Shown: positions 51,918-60,659 of the stretch, in pieces
How positions within the stretch are numbered: the stretch's first letter is position 1
Layout: every line of letters starts with the position of its first letter
Source of the DNA: Microbacteriaceae bacterium
Lineage (GTDB): Bacteria > Actinomycetota > Actinomycetes > Actinomycetales > Microbacteriaceae
Reading direction: 5' to 3'
NCBI GenBank assembly: GCA_025464975.1
Contig: JAODMT010000017.1
Coordinates: forward strand, 124,001-188,000
DNA length: 64,000 nt
Notes under the pieces: generated by a model
The model's input: only the letters and a program-made list of their open reading frames with translations
Told to the model about the DNA's origin: nothing
The model's database searches: none
Position numbers and translations under genes: made by a program

Positions 51918-52796
51918 ATGAGCATTGCAGAGGGATTCGAGCATCAGCGGATGGTCGTCGTGCCGCCCACCGCCGTCGCCGCCGCGCTGAATACGCCGGT
52001 GACGCGGAGGCTGGTCGTCACGGCCTCTGGCTACTTTCCAGAGGCCCGAAATCACGCGAGAGTGCGGGAGACGGGCGTGGAGGAGAACATCATCATCCTG
52101 TGTGTTTCCGGCTCAGGATGGGCACAAATCGGCGATGAACAATTGCGGATCGGAGCGTCGTCTGTGCTGCTGGTGCCTGCCGGTCGACCGCATCGTTATG
52201 GCTCATCCAAGGAATCTCCATGGACAATCTGGTGGTGTCATGTTCGAGGAACGGATGCCGCAGAACTTTTGGATGCGATCGCGGTGAACCACTCGAACAG
52301 CGTCTCGATTCGCGACCCCGAGCGTGTGGTGCCATTTGCCGAGAACATCCTTTCGGAGCTTCTTCGTGACACCTCACCCGCGCGGCTGGTGAGCGCAGCG
52401 GGGTCGGCTTGGAACCTGATGACCCATATCGCCACCGACGGGATCTTGCGCGATCGCGGCGAACCAGTCGAACGCGCAATCGCCTATCTCCGAGACACGC
52501 TCGATACCTCCGTTCGCGTACCGGAGCTCGCCGCGATGGTGGGTGTCTCCTCTTCCCATTTGAGCGCGCTGTTCAATCGGGCGACCGGCGGCGGAGTTCT
52601 GGCGTATCAGACTGGGTTGCGCGCTGCTCGGGCGCGGCACCTGCTCGACACGACCACTATGACCGTGGGCGAGATTGCCGTGGAGGTTGGATATTCCGAT
52701 CCCCTGTATTTCTCGAGGCTCTTCCGCAAGGCACAGGGCCAGAGTCCTCGCCAGTATCGCTCACGGCCCTCGGGCGAGAACTCAGCGGTGGGTTAG
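51918..52796 (+). CDS. AraC family transcriptional regulator
   Basis: 292 residues. N-terminal cupin sensor (about 35-150; IIILCVSGSGWAQIGDEQLRIG near 58, SSVLLVPAGRPHRYGSS) that binds a sugar. C-terminal double helix-turn-helix: first helix pair VPELAAMVGVSSSHLSALFN near 196, second TVGEIAVEVGYSDPLYFSRL near 246, ending FRKAQGQSPRQYR, the family signature. The ATG at 51918 is preferred since TAGTAC 11 bases upstream can serve as a -10 box; an ATG at 51864 would add 18 residues. Likely activates the divergent CUT2 operon. Confidence 0.88.
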   Translation: MSIAEGFEHQRMVVVPPTAVAAALNTPVTRRLVVTASGYFPEARNHARVRETGVEENIIILCVSGSGWAQIGDEQLRIGASSVLLVPAGRPHRYGSSKESPWTIWWCHVRGTDAAELLDAIAVNHSNSVSIRDPERVVPFAENILSELLRDTSPARLVSAAGSAWNLMTHIATDGILRDRGEPVERAIAYLRDTLDTSVRVPELAAMVGVSSSHLSALFNRATGGGVLAYQTGLRAARARHLLDTTTMTVGEIAVEVGYSDPLYFSRLFRKAQGQSPRQYRSRPSGENSAVG

Positions 52797-53392
52797 CGGC
52801 GCGTTCATCGGCCCGGTGATCGTTCGAAATGAACCGACACGCCTAACCCGTGTTGAGTACTGCCGGCCGACAATTCCGCCGCGCCACCTATAAGGGCGAC
52901 CCCCCCAGATGAGCGGCGTAGGTAACCCTTCTCGCAACGAAGTCGCTGATTAGCGGCCTGGAACTAAGCTCCAATGAGCGCTTGCATCCTCACGGAACTA
53001 CGGGGCTTGGTTTGCTGCCGCAAACAGCGACTACGTCATAAATCACCAGAAAACCGATTGTTCTCCATCCAGCGGCATTTCATACCATCAGCGCAGGGAC
53101 CAAAGTTTGCCGCTGGAAAGCGGTGGCATCCTTCCTCGGATACCACGAGCGCCAGCGCGTCCTCCTACCCACCCGGTAGTCGTCACAACGGGTGTGGGCA
53201 TCTCACCGCACGTGATATCTCGGCGGAAGCAGTGACCGGAATCGCGCCGCTCGCGCATGCGTCGGCGACTGTGGTCAAGCTTCATGGTGACTGCATGGAT
53301 CTGCGCAGCCTGACCGCCCCTGCGGACCTGGCTGAATATCCCACCGTCAATTCGGGCCCGATTAGGGCCCGCCAAACCATTTCCAAAGTAAG
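52797..53392. other. Long gene-free stretch left of the island boundary
   Basis: About 600 bases with no supported gene. One plus-strand frame of 142 codons (52974-53402) shows no recognisable domain and no ribosome binding site. No tRNA or riboswitch fold was seen. It lies on the original chromosomal side, downstream of the tRNA whose 3' half begins at 53470. Confidence 0.5.
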
Positions 53393-53426
53393 AAACCCCT
53401 GACAAGAGTCCTCTCATCAGGGGTTT
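53393..53426 (-). terminator. Terminator of the truncated tRNA gene
   Basis: AAACCCCTGA (53393-53402) pairs with TCAGGGGTTT (53417-53426) as a perfect 10-bp stem. On the minus strand it is followed by a T-rich TTTCTTACTTT. It starts where the tRNA CCA ends, as a normal tRNA terminator would. Confidence 0.75.
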
Positions 53427-53470
53427 GGTGGATCCAAGGGGATTCGAACCCCTGACCCCCTGTAAGACAG
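53426..53470 (-). tRNA. 3' half of a tRNA gene (attachment-site fragment)
   Basis: Minus strand, from the 3' end: CCA, discriminator A, acceptor strand TGGATCC, T-arm AGGGG-TTCGAAT-CCCCT, variable loop and ACAGG of an anticodon stem. CCTGT-CTT-ACAGG follows with only 3 loop bases, and then D-arm and 5' acceptor sequence are missing: GGATCCA is not found in the next 90 bases. So it is not a functional gene. A 3' tRNA fragment cut at the anticodon loop is the usual attachment scar of a tyrosine-recombinase element. Identity (Ala, Thr or Val) unresolved. Confidence 0.75.
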
Positions 53471-53589
53471 GTCTGAACTCCGAGAGGCGGTGAATAAGCC
53501 AATATCCCATACGTTTACTGGCCTCCAGCAGCCTCAGCAAAGTGAAGCCGGCAAGCTCATTTCGCGTTATTTGCCCCTGTTTGAAGCTG

Positions 53590-53609
53590 AAAGCGTGACG
53601 AAAGCGTGA
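53590..53609 (+). repeat. Direct repeat near the attachment site
   Basis: AAAGCGTGA occurs at 53590-53598 and again at 53601-53609, 11 bases apart (one helical turn). Located 120 bases inside the presumed island end. Repeats of this kind can be arm-type sites for an integrase, but no integrase is in the window. Confidence 0.35.
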
Positions 53610-53691
53610 TTGCCCGGGGCTTCAGGAAAGGCCTCGCGCGTCGGATTCTGACGCTTGTCCAGCTAGCTCCTCGCGCTGCAAGGCGAGATCT

Positions 53692-53710
53692 CTCCCGGCG
53701 TAGCCGGGAG
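53692..53710 (-). terminator. Hairpin after the DUF2510 gene
   Basis: CTCCCGGC (53692-53699) and GCCGGGAG (53703-53710) form an 8-bp stem with a 3-base loop. It touches the stop codon of the minus-strand DUF2510 gene. No T-run follows. Confidence 0.5.
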
Positions 53711-54355
53711 CTAGAGCTCAAATACAGCACCACAGCGCTGACACTGCCAGGAGCGCGACCACCGGGCGAGGGCGTTCGGGTACTCGTCACGGTTGTAGGG
53801 CGCTTCGCTCAGAAGCGCCAGCACGGTGCCCCACAGGACAAGCACAGCACCGATGATGGCTGGGGCGCCGACATTCACCACAGCGAACCCGATCCTGTCC
53901 GCTGCAAGCGCGTAGCCCACCCATCCACCGAATCCACCGATAGCGATCCCGATGAGGATCAGCGTGATCCCGTTCCGCCGCTTTCGTGGCGGGGATGCCT
54001 CGCGCGCCGCCGCCGTCAGTGTGGTTGTGCGCTGGGTGGTTGTGAAGGTTGCCGTGTGGCCGGGCTGACCCCCGCTGCCGTCTACCCAGCCGGTCGACGT
54101 CCCGCGGGTCGTACCGTGGGACGTCCCGTTGGCAACGATCATTCTGAGCGTCGTCGTGTCCGTCGAGCCGCAGTGCGGACATGCTCCTGACGTCGCGGCT
54201 CGAGCCTGGGCCTGAACCGGCGCCGCGGGCGCGGGCTGTTCTGTACGGGTGTGCTCGGTCCAAGCGGCGCCATTCCACCAGCGGTCCTGACCAAGCACGT
54301 TCCGGTCCGGATACCAAGCTGCTGGCGGTGGTTCGTTCCCCGTTGCATTGCTCAT
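53711..54355 (-). CDS. DUF2510 membrane protein with zinc-ribbon
   Basis: 214 residues. N-terminal DUF2510 (residues about 9-37) shows AAWYPD...RWWNGAAWTEH, a short Trp-rich motif common in actinobacterial membrane proteins. CPHCGS near 59 and CQRCGAVFEL at the end can form a zinc ribbon across the chain. Two hydrophobic segments (ITLILIGIAIGGFGGWVGYAL near 130 and FAVVNVGAPAIIGAVLVLWGTVL near 157) span the membrane. First gene inside the presumed island. Function unknown. Confidence 0.8.
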   Translation of the reverse strand: MSNATGNEPPPAAWYPDRNVLGQDRWWNGAAWTEHTRTEQPAPAAPVQAQARAATSGACPHCGSTDTTTLRMIVANGTSHGTTRGTSTGWVDGSGGQPGHTATFTTTQRTTTLTAAAREASPPRKRRNGITLILIGIAIGGFGGWVGYALAADRIGFAVVNVGAPAIIGAVLVLWGTVLALLSEAPYNRDEYPNALARWSRSWQCQRCGAVFEL

Positions 54356-54747
54356 GCGTCCTCCGCCTCCGCCGCGAGTCTAGTGAACACCTCGCTGAAG
54401 CGTTGTCCGGTCTCATCAACGACCGCATACCGTGGAGATCATCGCCGCGCTGCACTACCGCCAGGACCCCAAGCAACTGGATGACCGGCTCAACGGTAGC
54501 GACTGACGCCCTACTGCTCGTCGGGCTCGTGCTCATACAGTCGGAGAGCCGGCCAGTGGCGGCGGGAGAAGCTTTGCTCGGGCCCCGTGAGTCGGGCTTA
54601 GTGGCGAGTGTTGGCTGCTAGCCTGTCGGTTCGCGACGGGACGCGATCGGTTTCGCCGTGATCGTGACAGCTGCGTGGTGATAGCTGTCCCGCCTCCGGC
54701 AGTCGCGGTCCGGCGGTCAGGTGCTGGCGACTTTTCGGCCGGCGCCA
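54356..54747. other. Gene-free spacer in the island
   Basis: 392 bases between the DUF2510 gene and hsdR with no gene assigned. The plus frame around 54432-54506 reads like a 24-codon coding tail (VEIIAALHYRQDPKQLDD) ending in TGA, possibly a remnant, but the minus frame reads equally well. Confidence 0.4.
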
Positions 54748-57744
54748 TCAGTAGTTCTGCGCGATGTATTCGTAAGCGCGGTCGAACAGCTCGCCCTTAA
54801 TCGGGAGGTTGAACTTCTTTAGCTGCCGGCGCAGCTCGACACGCACATCTTTCTCGCCTTCAAGCGTTCGCACCCATCCGTCGAAGGCCACCTCACCGAC
54901 GATGCGGTCAACTGCATGCACGACCTCGGCGACAGCCACGGACGCACCGACCGGTTTGAACTCGTTAAAGATCTGCGTGAGCGCGCCGAGCCTTGGGTCT
55001 GGCAACAGATCGAGTCCGCCGGAGTCGTCGGCCTTTTCTGCGATCTTGAGGTCGCGGGCGACAGTGAAGATTTCGCGCAGGAACTCGATGGAGTCCTCGG
55101 CCTTCGCCAACTGCGCCTGCCGCAGCGCCTCGAGTCGCCTCGCAAGCGCCTTAAAGACCGGATGGTCATGTTTCGCGAGCCGGTTTTTAATGCGGCCGGC
55201 AATGGAGTCGATGATCTCCTCGGCGGTTTTCGACGTTACCGCGGGTGTATCCGACGGGTCGAGTAGGCCCTCATCCACGAGGCGTTTGACTGTCAGTTCG
55301 TCGGCGATCACCACGTCGAAAAGGGGGTTGCGGACGAGCACGTCTGAGATGTGCTCGTGGACGAGCGCGAGGGTCTTAGCGCCGAGCCGCGCCCAGAGTA
55401 GCGCGCTGTCGCTGTCGCTCGGAGTGACTGCGGCATAGATCTTCGCGACCCAGCGATAATCGGCTTTGCGAGGCTCAAGCCGTGTGTCCGGAGCCAGTGC
55501 CTCCCAGATGCCCTCCACGAGAGCGAACTGGTTGGCGAACCGGTCACGGCTTGCGCCATACGGTACACGTTCAATCGCGGCCTCGAGTGTGGCGAAGTCA
55601 ACGGAGGCGCGGTCAATGCCGGCAAACCTGTCGAGCACCGCATCGAGTTCCCACTCGAACTGGTCCAACAGGCCAGTGTCGTCGATCTCAGCGCGGGCTG
55701 CGTCGGGGTCACCTGGCTTCATCGCCCGTGCGAAGCCGTCGCCCAAGCCGATGTAATCGACAATGAGTCCGTACTCTTTCGACTGCTCGGTCACCGGGTG
55801 CGACCACGGCCGGTTCGTCCGCGTGATCGTTTGAAAAAGCGTGTGAAGCTTCAGCGGCTTGTCGAGGTAAAGCACGCCCTCGATTGGTGCATTGAAGCCA
55901 GTGCCAAGCTTCGACGTCACGATGAGAAATTTCAGCGGATCAGTGATCGCCCGGAACCGATTCAGTAGTGCCTGCTCCTGCGCCTCGTTCAACTCGTGGG
56001 GCGCGAATGCGGGTTCATCCTTGGAAGCGACGCTCATGACAACGACGGCTTGGTCGCCGCCTCGGGCTGCCAACAGCTCGCTCAGTACGGCGTGGTAAGC
56101 CGTGCACATAGCGCGGTCGTAGACAACGACCTGCGCTTTCATCCCGAGCGGGTCGACCTTGGCATAGAAGTGCTCGACGATGTCTTCACAGACGGCACGG
56201 ATGCGCTCCGGGTTCGCGATGAGGGTTGAAACCTTGGACAGCTTAGATGCGACAAACTCTTTCTCGACCTCGTCGAGTTGCTCCTGGGCAGCCAGTTCCT
56301 CGAACGCCTCATCGAGTTTGGCCTGGTCAATGTGGAAGTTCACCATCCGGGCTGAAACCCGCATCGGGACAGTCGTTCCGTCCGCGATCGAACGGTCGGA
56401 GTCGTAGGTGTTGAGCGCGTAGCCTGGGTCACGGTCGTCGCCAAAGAGGGTGAATGTGTTCCGTGTCAGGTCAGCGATGGGTGTGCCGGTGAACGCAAAA
56501 AACGACGCGTTAGGCATCGCCGCCCGCATCTGCTGCCCGAGGGTGCCCTCTTGCGTGCGGTGCGCCTCGTCGACGAGCACGATGATATTTTCGCGGTCGT
56601 TGAGGTGGCCAGCCCCGGCAAACTTATGGACGGTCGAAAAAATGATGCCGCGTTCGTCGCTTCGGAGCAGCTGGCGCAGATGCTCGGCCGACGTCGCTTC
56701 GGTGAGCCTCGGCATCCCCGCAGCATGGAACTGGTCGAACGTCTGCCGCACCAGTTGGACGCGGTCGGCGATCGCGATGATCGTCGGGTTCTTTAACCGG
56801 CTATCGCGAATGAGCTTCGCTGCGGCGTAGCTCATAGCGAGAGTCTTGCCCGAGCCTTGGGTTTGAAAGATTAGGCCGCGCCGGGCGCCTGGCTCGTTTG
56901 CACGGCGCGCTATCGCCTCAACCGCTTCGTATTGGAAGTACCGCGGAAGGATCTTCGCAAGTCTCGGCACCCCGTTCACCAAGGCGTTTTCGTAGAGCAC
57001 GAAGTCACGGATCAAGGTGATTACAGTTGCCGGCGACAGTAGCGACTCGACGGAGAGCTTCACTCGCTCCCATCCATCGAGAGTCGCGGGTGTCTCAGTT
57101 GAACCCCAGCGTTCCCACCGGTCGAGAGGCGCGCCCACCGCCGCGTACCGGAATTCCTTGCCCTCCGTTGCGAAGTTCAGGAGGTTCGGCACGAAGAACG
57201 GCGCGCGATCCACCTCGTAATGACCATGGATTTCCTGGGCCCCTAGGACCCAAGTCTTCTTGTCGTCGAACGGGGTCTTGGTCTCGCCTACGACCACCGG
57301 GAAACCGTTGACCCACAAGACGATGTCGAACCGGGCGTTGTCGCCCGGCGTACCGTAAACGACCTCCTGAGAGACCAGAAATTCATTATTGTCCGGATTG
57401 GCGAAGTCGATCAGGGTAACCGGGACGTCACGCACCGGATCAGCCAGTTGAACGGTCTTACGGCCGCGCAGCCACGCGAGAAAGGCCTGGTTGGCGCGCA
57501 CTAGCCCGAGGTCACCGCCGTCGATCACGGTCATGCGCAGTTGACGCAGTACCTCGTCGACCCGGTCGGGCCTGCCAGCAAGTCCCGGGTTCAGTCGCTC
57601 GATCGCGGATCGTGCACTGCCTTCGATGATGACGGAGGTGTTAATTCGCGCGAGCTGGTTGGCCGGGACGCGAGTCCACCCACCAGCGACAAGGAGATCG
57701 ACTATTGGTTGCTGGACGACTGTTGTCTCGCTGAACCCGGTCAT
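54748..57744 (-). CDS. hsdR: Type I restriction enzyme, R (restriction/translocation) subunit
   Basis: 998 residues. N-terminal PD-(D/E)xK nuclease: FDIVLWVNGFPVVVGETKTP near 140-159 with the Asp and Glu-x-Lys. Then the SF2 translocase: Walker A QGSGKTLAMSYAAAKL near 297, DEAHRTQEG near 389, SFFAFTGTPIADLTRNTF near 411, and motif VI-like TSKLGTGFNAPIEGVLYLDKPLK near 614 plus QTITRTNRPW. A helical C-terminal part follows. It cuts foreign DNA after translocation. Last gene of the operon hsdM-hsdS-hsdR, sharing a 4-base overlap with hsdS. All motifs look intact, so the enzyme should be active. Confidence 0.95.
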   Translation of the reverse strand: MTGFSETTVVQQPIVDLLVAGGWTRVPANQLARINTSVIIEGSARSAIERLNPGLAGRPDRVDEVLRQLRMTVIDGGDLGLVRANQAFLAWLRGRKTVQLADPVRDVPVTLIDFANPDNNEFLVSQEVVYGTPGDNARFDIVLWVNGFPVVVGETKTPFDDKKTWVLGAQEIHGHYEVDRAPFFVPNLLNFATEGKEFRYAAVGAPLDRWERWGSTETPATLDGWERVKLSVESLLSPATVITLIRDFVLYENALVNGVPRLAKILPRYFQYEAVEAIARRANEPGARRGLIFQTQGSGKTLAMSYAAAKLIRDSRLKNPTIIAIADRVQLVRQTFDQFHAAGMPRLTEATSAEHLRQLLRSDERGIIFSTVHKFAGAGHLNDRENIIVLVDEAHRTQEGTLGQQMRAAMPNASFFAFTGTPIADLTRNTFTLFGDDRDPGYALNTYDSDRSIADGTTVPMRVSARMVNFHIDQAKLDEAFEELAAQEQLDEVEKEFVASKLSKVSTLIANPERIRAVCEDIVEHFYAKVDPLGMKAQVVVYDRAMCTAYHAVLSELLAARGGDQAVVVMSVASKDEPAFAPHELNEAQEQALLNRFRAITDPLKFLIVTSKLGTGFNAPIEGVLYLDKPLKLHTLFQTITRTNRPWSHPVTEQSKEYGLIVDYIGLGDGFARAMKPGDPDAARAEIDDTGLLDQFEWELDAVLDRFAGIDRASVDFATLEAAIERVPYGASRDRFANQFALVEGIWEALAPDTRLEPRKADYRWVAKIYAAVTPSDSDSALLWARLGAKTLALVHEHISDVLVRNPLFDVVIADELTVKRLVDEGLLDPSDTPAVTSKTAEEIIDSIAGRIKNRLAKHDHPVFKALARRLEALRQAQLAKAEDSIEFLREIFTVARDLKIAEKADDSGGLDLLPDPRLGALTQIFNEFKPVGASVAVAEVVHAVDRIVGEVAFDGWVRTLEGEKDVRVELRRQLKKFNLPIKGELFDRAYEYIAQNY

Positions 57745-58928
57745 GCTGCGCTCGATGAGCTTGGGAACATGAGGAAACGGTCATACTGGGCGGGAACCTC
57801 GTGCGCACCTAAGAGAAGCGAGGAAAGCAGTTCGGCCCGAAGGGCACTGTATGACTCAAGCAGGTCGCCTGCGGCGCTAGTTGCTGTCGCGAAAACTGTG
57901 CATCGCTCGACCAGCTCAATTTGATCAGTCATCTGGACTATCGGAACAGGCATCCGCCTGAGCTTCTCACCAGTGAAATGCGGGATTCCCGTGGCTTTGG
58001 AAATGCGATGTATGTATCCGCTGGCCATCTGCTCTTCCATCCATAACGCGAAGAAATGGGGACTGAGATGCTCGCCGCACCGCACTCGGTGAAGAGCCTT
58101 CTGGTAGTACACGCCAGGTAGCTCGCGGTCCAAGACCGCCGTACTCCCGACGCCTGCTCCACCCTCGCAGATGAGCACGTCCCCTTCCTTCAGAGAAAAT
58201 TCGACTCTTTCAGAGGGTGAGAACGGCATTAATTTGAGATCTGTGGTGTTGACGCGACCCCATTGAACGTCAGCGTTACGCAGATACGGAGCAGCCTTAT
58301 CATCCGTCATCGTTGTAGCCGAAAGCATCTTACCGAGGCGAGTAGTCGCCAGCTCTGAGAGCGGGACGTACCGGGTTGCGTTCAATTCAGCCTCGAAAAA
58401 CGCGCGACGCACCCGCGTTCGAGCTGTCATCGCAGCCACAATGCTGGCGCGCGCTCCGGCGATGGCGACATCAACTGCACCGATCAGATCGACGATGCGA
58501 CGCTGCTCGGCGAGAGGCGGTAGGGCGACGACGACGCTTCCAAGCGCGCGAACCGACAATGAGACGTTCGCGGTCCCCTTCATCTTCGGCACGATGAGTT
58601 CATCCTTTCGATGCTGAAGTAGCATCCAAAGGAAGCGCGTGTCACATTTGGTGGCGTCCTTGACGACGATCGCCGCCATGATATTGGCAACGGCGAATCT
58701 GCCCGACGCGTAGTGGACGCGCTTGATTGACGCGTGGCCATGCCCAGTCGAGGAGACAAGCGGCACGCACACCGCTTCTCCCTCGATCTGAAACGCCTCT
58801 GAAGAGGCCGGCTTGCTGGCAGTGACAATCAGGGGATATTGACCCGCCGGTGTCTTCTGCGTCGGCGATGTTCCCTTTATCAGTTCACATAGGTCAGCGA
58901 GCGTGGACGACGTCCACCCCTCACGCAT
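57741..58928 (-). CDS. hsdS: Type I restriction-modification specificity subunit
   Basis: 395 residues in the normal two-TRD layout. First target recognition domain about 1-125 followed by the conserved helical spacer ALPPLAEQRRIVDLIGAVDVAIAGARASI near 136-164. Second TRD about 175-330, followed by another conserved helix (QMTDQIELVERCTVF near 335). It recognises a bipartite DNA site and binds two HsdM. The site cannot be predicted from sequence. The start overlaps the hsdM stop by 8 bases and its stop overlaps hsdR by 4, ensuring coupled synthesis. Confidence 0.93.
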   Translation of the reverse strand: MREGWTSSTLADLCELIKGTSPTQKTPAGQYPLIVTASKPASSEAFQIEGEAVCVPLVSSTGHGHASIKRVHYASGRFAVANIMAAIVVKDATKCDTRFLWMLLQHRKDELIVPKMKGTANVSLSVRALGSVVVALPPLAEQRRIVDLIGAVDVAIAGARASIVAAMTARTRVRRAFFEAELNATRYVPLSELATTRLGKMLSATTMTDDKAAPYLRNADVQWGRVNTTDLKLMPFSPSERVEFSLKEGDVLICEGGAGVGSTAVLDRELPGVYYQKALHRVRCGEHLSPHFFALWMEEQMASGYIHRISKATGIPHFTGEKLRRMPVPIVQMTDQIELVERCTVFATATSAAGDLLESYSALRAELLSSLLLGAHEVPAQYDRFLMFPSSSSAA

Positions 58929-60438
58929 CGAACCCCGCCTCCCGCAACCGGTCGTCGAGTGCTGCTTGCGCGTCGGACAGGCGTTGCTGAGCCTCCCGCA
59001 TGAGGACTATGGCTTCTTCAACGTTCACTTCGGCAACGGATTCGGTCTTGAGATAGCGGCCGATGTTGAGGTCGAAACCATTGGCCTTGATCTCGTCGTG
59101 GTCAACTAAGCGAAGGTGCAAACCGCCCGCACCATCGATGTCCTCACCGGCGTGGTAGGCCGAAGAGACGACATCGATGTCTACGTCCCCCATCACGTTC
59201 TGGTTCTTGCCCGACTGATAGCGTGCCGAAGCGTCAATGAAGAGAACTCGGTTGACGCGGGCGGCGGGCTTATGAGCTCGGAACACGAGGATGCAGACCG
59301 GGATTGAGGTTGAGTAGAAGAGATTGTTCGGCAGCCCGATCACAGCCTCGAGCAAGTCTTCGCGCAGCAGTGTCTCGCGAATCCTCGCTTCGCTGTCGCC
59401 GCGGAACAGCACCCCGTGCGGCATAACCACGCCAACGCGTCCACTATCGGACTTCATGGTCGTGACCATGTGCTGAATCCAAGCGAAATCGGCCTTACCC
59501 GCCGGCGGCACCTCACCAATCGCACGGCCGAAACGGTCGGCAGCCCACGTATCCGCGCCCCAGTTCTTGAGAGAAAATGGAGGATTGGCGATCACGATGT
59601 CAAATTTCCGCAGCTCGTCACCGTCGAGCAGCTTAGGTTCGCGGAATGTGTCCCCTCGGACGATCGTGAAGTCCTCAACCCCGTGAAGATACAAGTTCAT
59701 CTTGGCGATTGCGCTCGTGGTTAGATTGATCTCCTGCCCGTAGAGGCGAAGGGTACGGGAGTCGCCGCCGGCCGCGTCCACCGCGGCGACCGTCTCGACG
59801 AGCATGCCTCCGGAACCACAGGCGGGGTCTGAGACCGACTCCCCCGGCTTCGGGTCCAGCAGCTTCACAATCAAGTGCACGACGTGGCGCGGGGTGAAGA
59901 ACTCCCCCGCCTTCTTGCCGCTCGCCTCGGCGAACTCCCGCAGTAAATACTCGTATGCGCTACCGAGCATGTCCCCGTTGACCGAAGACGCGTCGAGGCG
60001 AAGCTTGTCGAATGCGCGGAGTAACGCCACGAGGGCCGTCTCCGGAAGCCTTTCGGTGTTTGCCCAATTCACGTCTCCGAAGACGCCGTCGAGGGAGCCT
60101 GGGTTTGCCTCCTGAATGCTGAGCAGGGTCGTTGCGAGTTTGTCACCGACGTTCTCGACCGTGTTGTAGACATCGCGCCAGTGGCAGTCCTCAGGGATCT
60201 GGAAGACGTGGAAGTCGGTTTCGATCTCATCGTCGAGGTCCTCGCCGAACTCAACCAGCGCTCGGGCGTGGTTGAAATCCCAAGTGTCACTAACCCATTT
60301 GAAAAACAGAGCCGGAAAAACGTAACTCTTGAAATCGGCCGGGTCGACAGGACCACGCAGAGCGTTAGCGGCGTCCCAAAGAGCCGATTCCAGCTGACGC
60401 TGGGTGACATGAAGCGGTTCAGTTGCGATCAAAGTCAT
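58921..60438 (-). CDS. hsdM: Type I restriction-modification N6-adenine methyltransferase subunit
   Basis: 505 residues. N-terminal helical HsdM domain (about 10-130; DFKSYVFPALFFKWVSDTWDFNH near 35-57). Methyltransferase: EFFTPRHVVHLIVKLLDPKPGESVSDPACGSGG near 167-200 has AdoMet motif I, and IVIANPPFSLKNW near 270 has the catalytic NPPF. C-terminal coiled region VEEAIVLMREAQQRLSDAQA contacts HsdS. ATG 60438 (GGAG 10 bases upstream) is preferred over the ATG at 60489, which lacks a ribosome binding site; both are in frame. It protects host DNA. Confidence 0.94.
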   Translation of the reverse strand: MTLIATEPLHVTQRQLESALWDAANALRGPVDPADFKSYVFPALFFKWVSDTWDFNHARALVEFGEDLDDEIETDFHVFQIPEDCHWRDVYNTVENVGDKLATTLLSIQEANPGSLDGVFGDVNWANTERLPETALVALLRAFDKLRLDASSVNGDMLGSAYEYLLREFAEASGKKAGEFFTPRHVVHLIVKLLDPKPGESVSDPACGSGGMLVETVAAVDAAGGDSRTLRLYGQEINLTTSAIAKMNLYLHGVEDFTIVRGDTFREPKLLDGDELRKFDIVIANPPFSLKNWGADTWAADRFGRAIGEVPPAGKADFAWIQHMVTTMKSDSGRVGVVMPHGVLFRGDSEARIRETLLREDLLEAVIGLPNNLFYSTSIPVCILVFRAHKPAARVNRVLFIDASARYQSGKNQNVMGDVDIDVVSSAYHAGEDIDGAGGLHLRLVDHDEIKANGFDLNIGRYLKTESVAEVNVEEAIVLMREAQQRLSDAQAALDDRLREAGFDA

Positions 60439-60659
60439 GCCAGTGGTGCTCCGTGTTTCCGCGCGAGAACGAAGGGCGCGCAATTTCATACTCTGGCATG
60501 AGCTGGAGACCTTTGTTGAGAATCCCAGCTAACGAGTCAGGGTGTCGTCACTCTGCGTCGCCGCCCCGCACGCGTTATGTAAGCGTCACTAGGGCAGTGC
60601 GACAGCTTTCACGTATATCTCGTACATAGCTTGACCGTGCGATTCTAAGTTCTCCCGCT

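Noticed and set aside
53426-53520. Complete functional tRNA gene
   Set aside because: The anticodon loop would have only 3 bases and neither D-arm nor a 5' acceptor strand matching TGGATCC is present.
53088-53540. 150-codon minus-strand frame containing VRGSNPLGSTK
   Set aside because: The text is the translation of the tRNA T-arm and acceptor; such products are artefacts.
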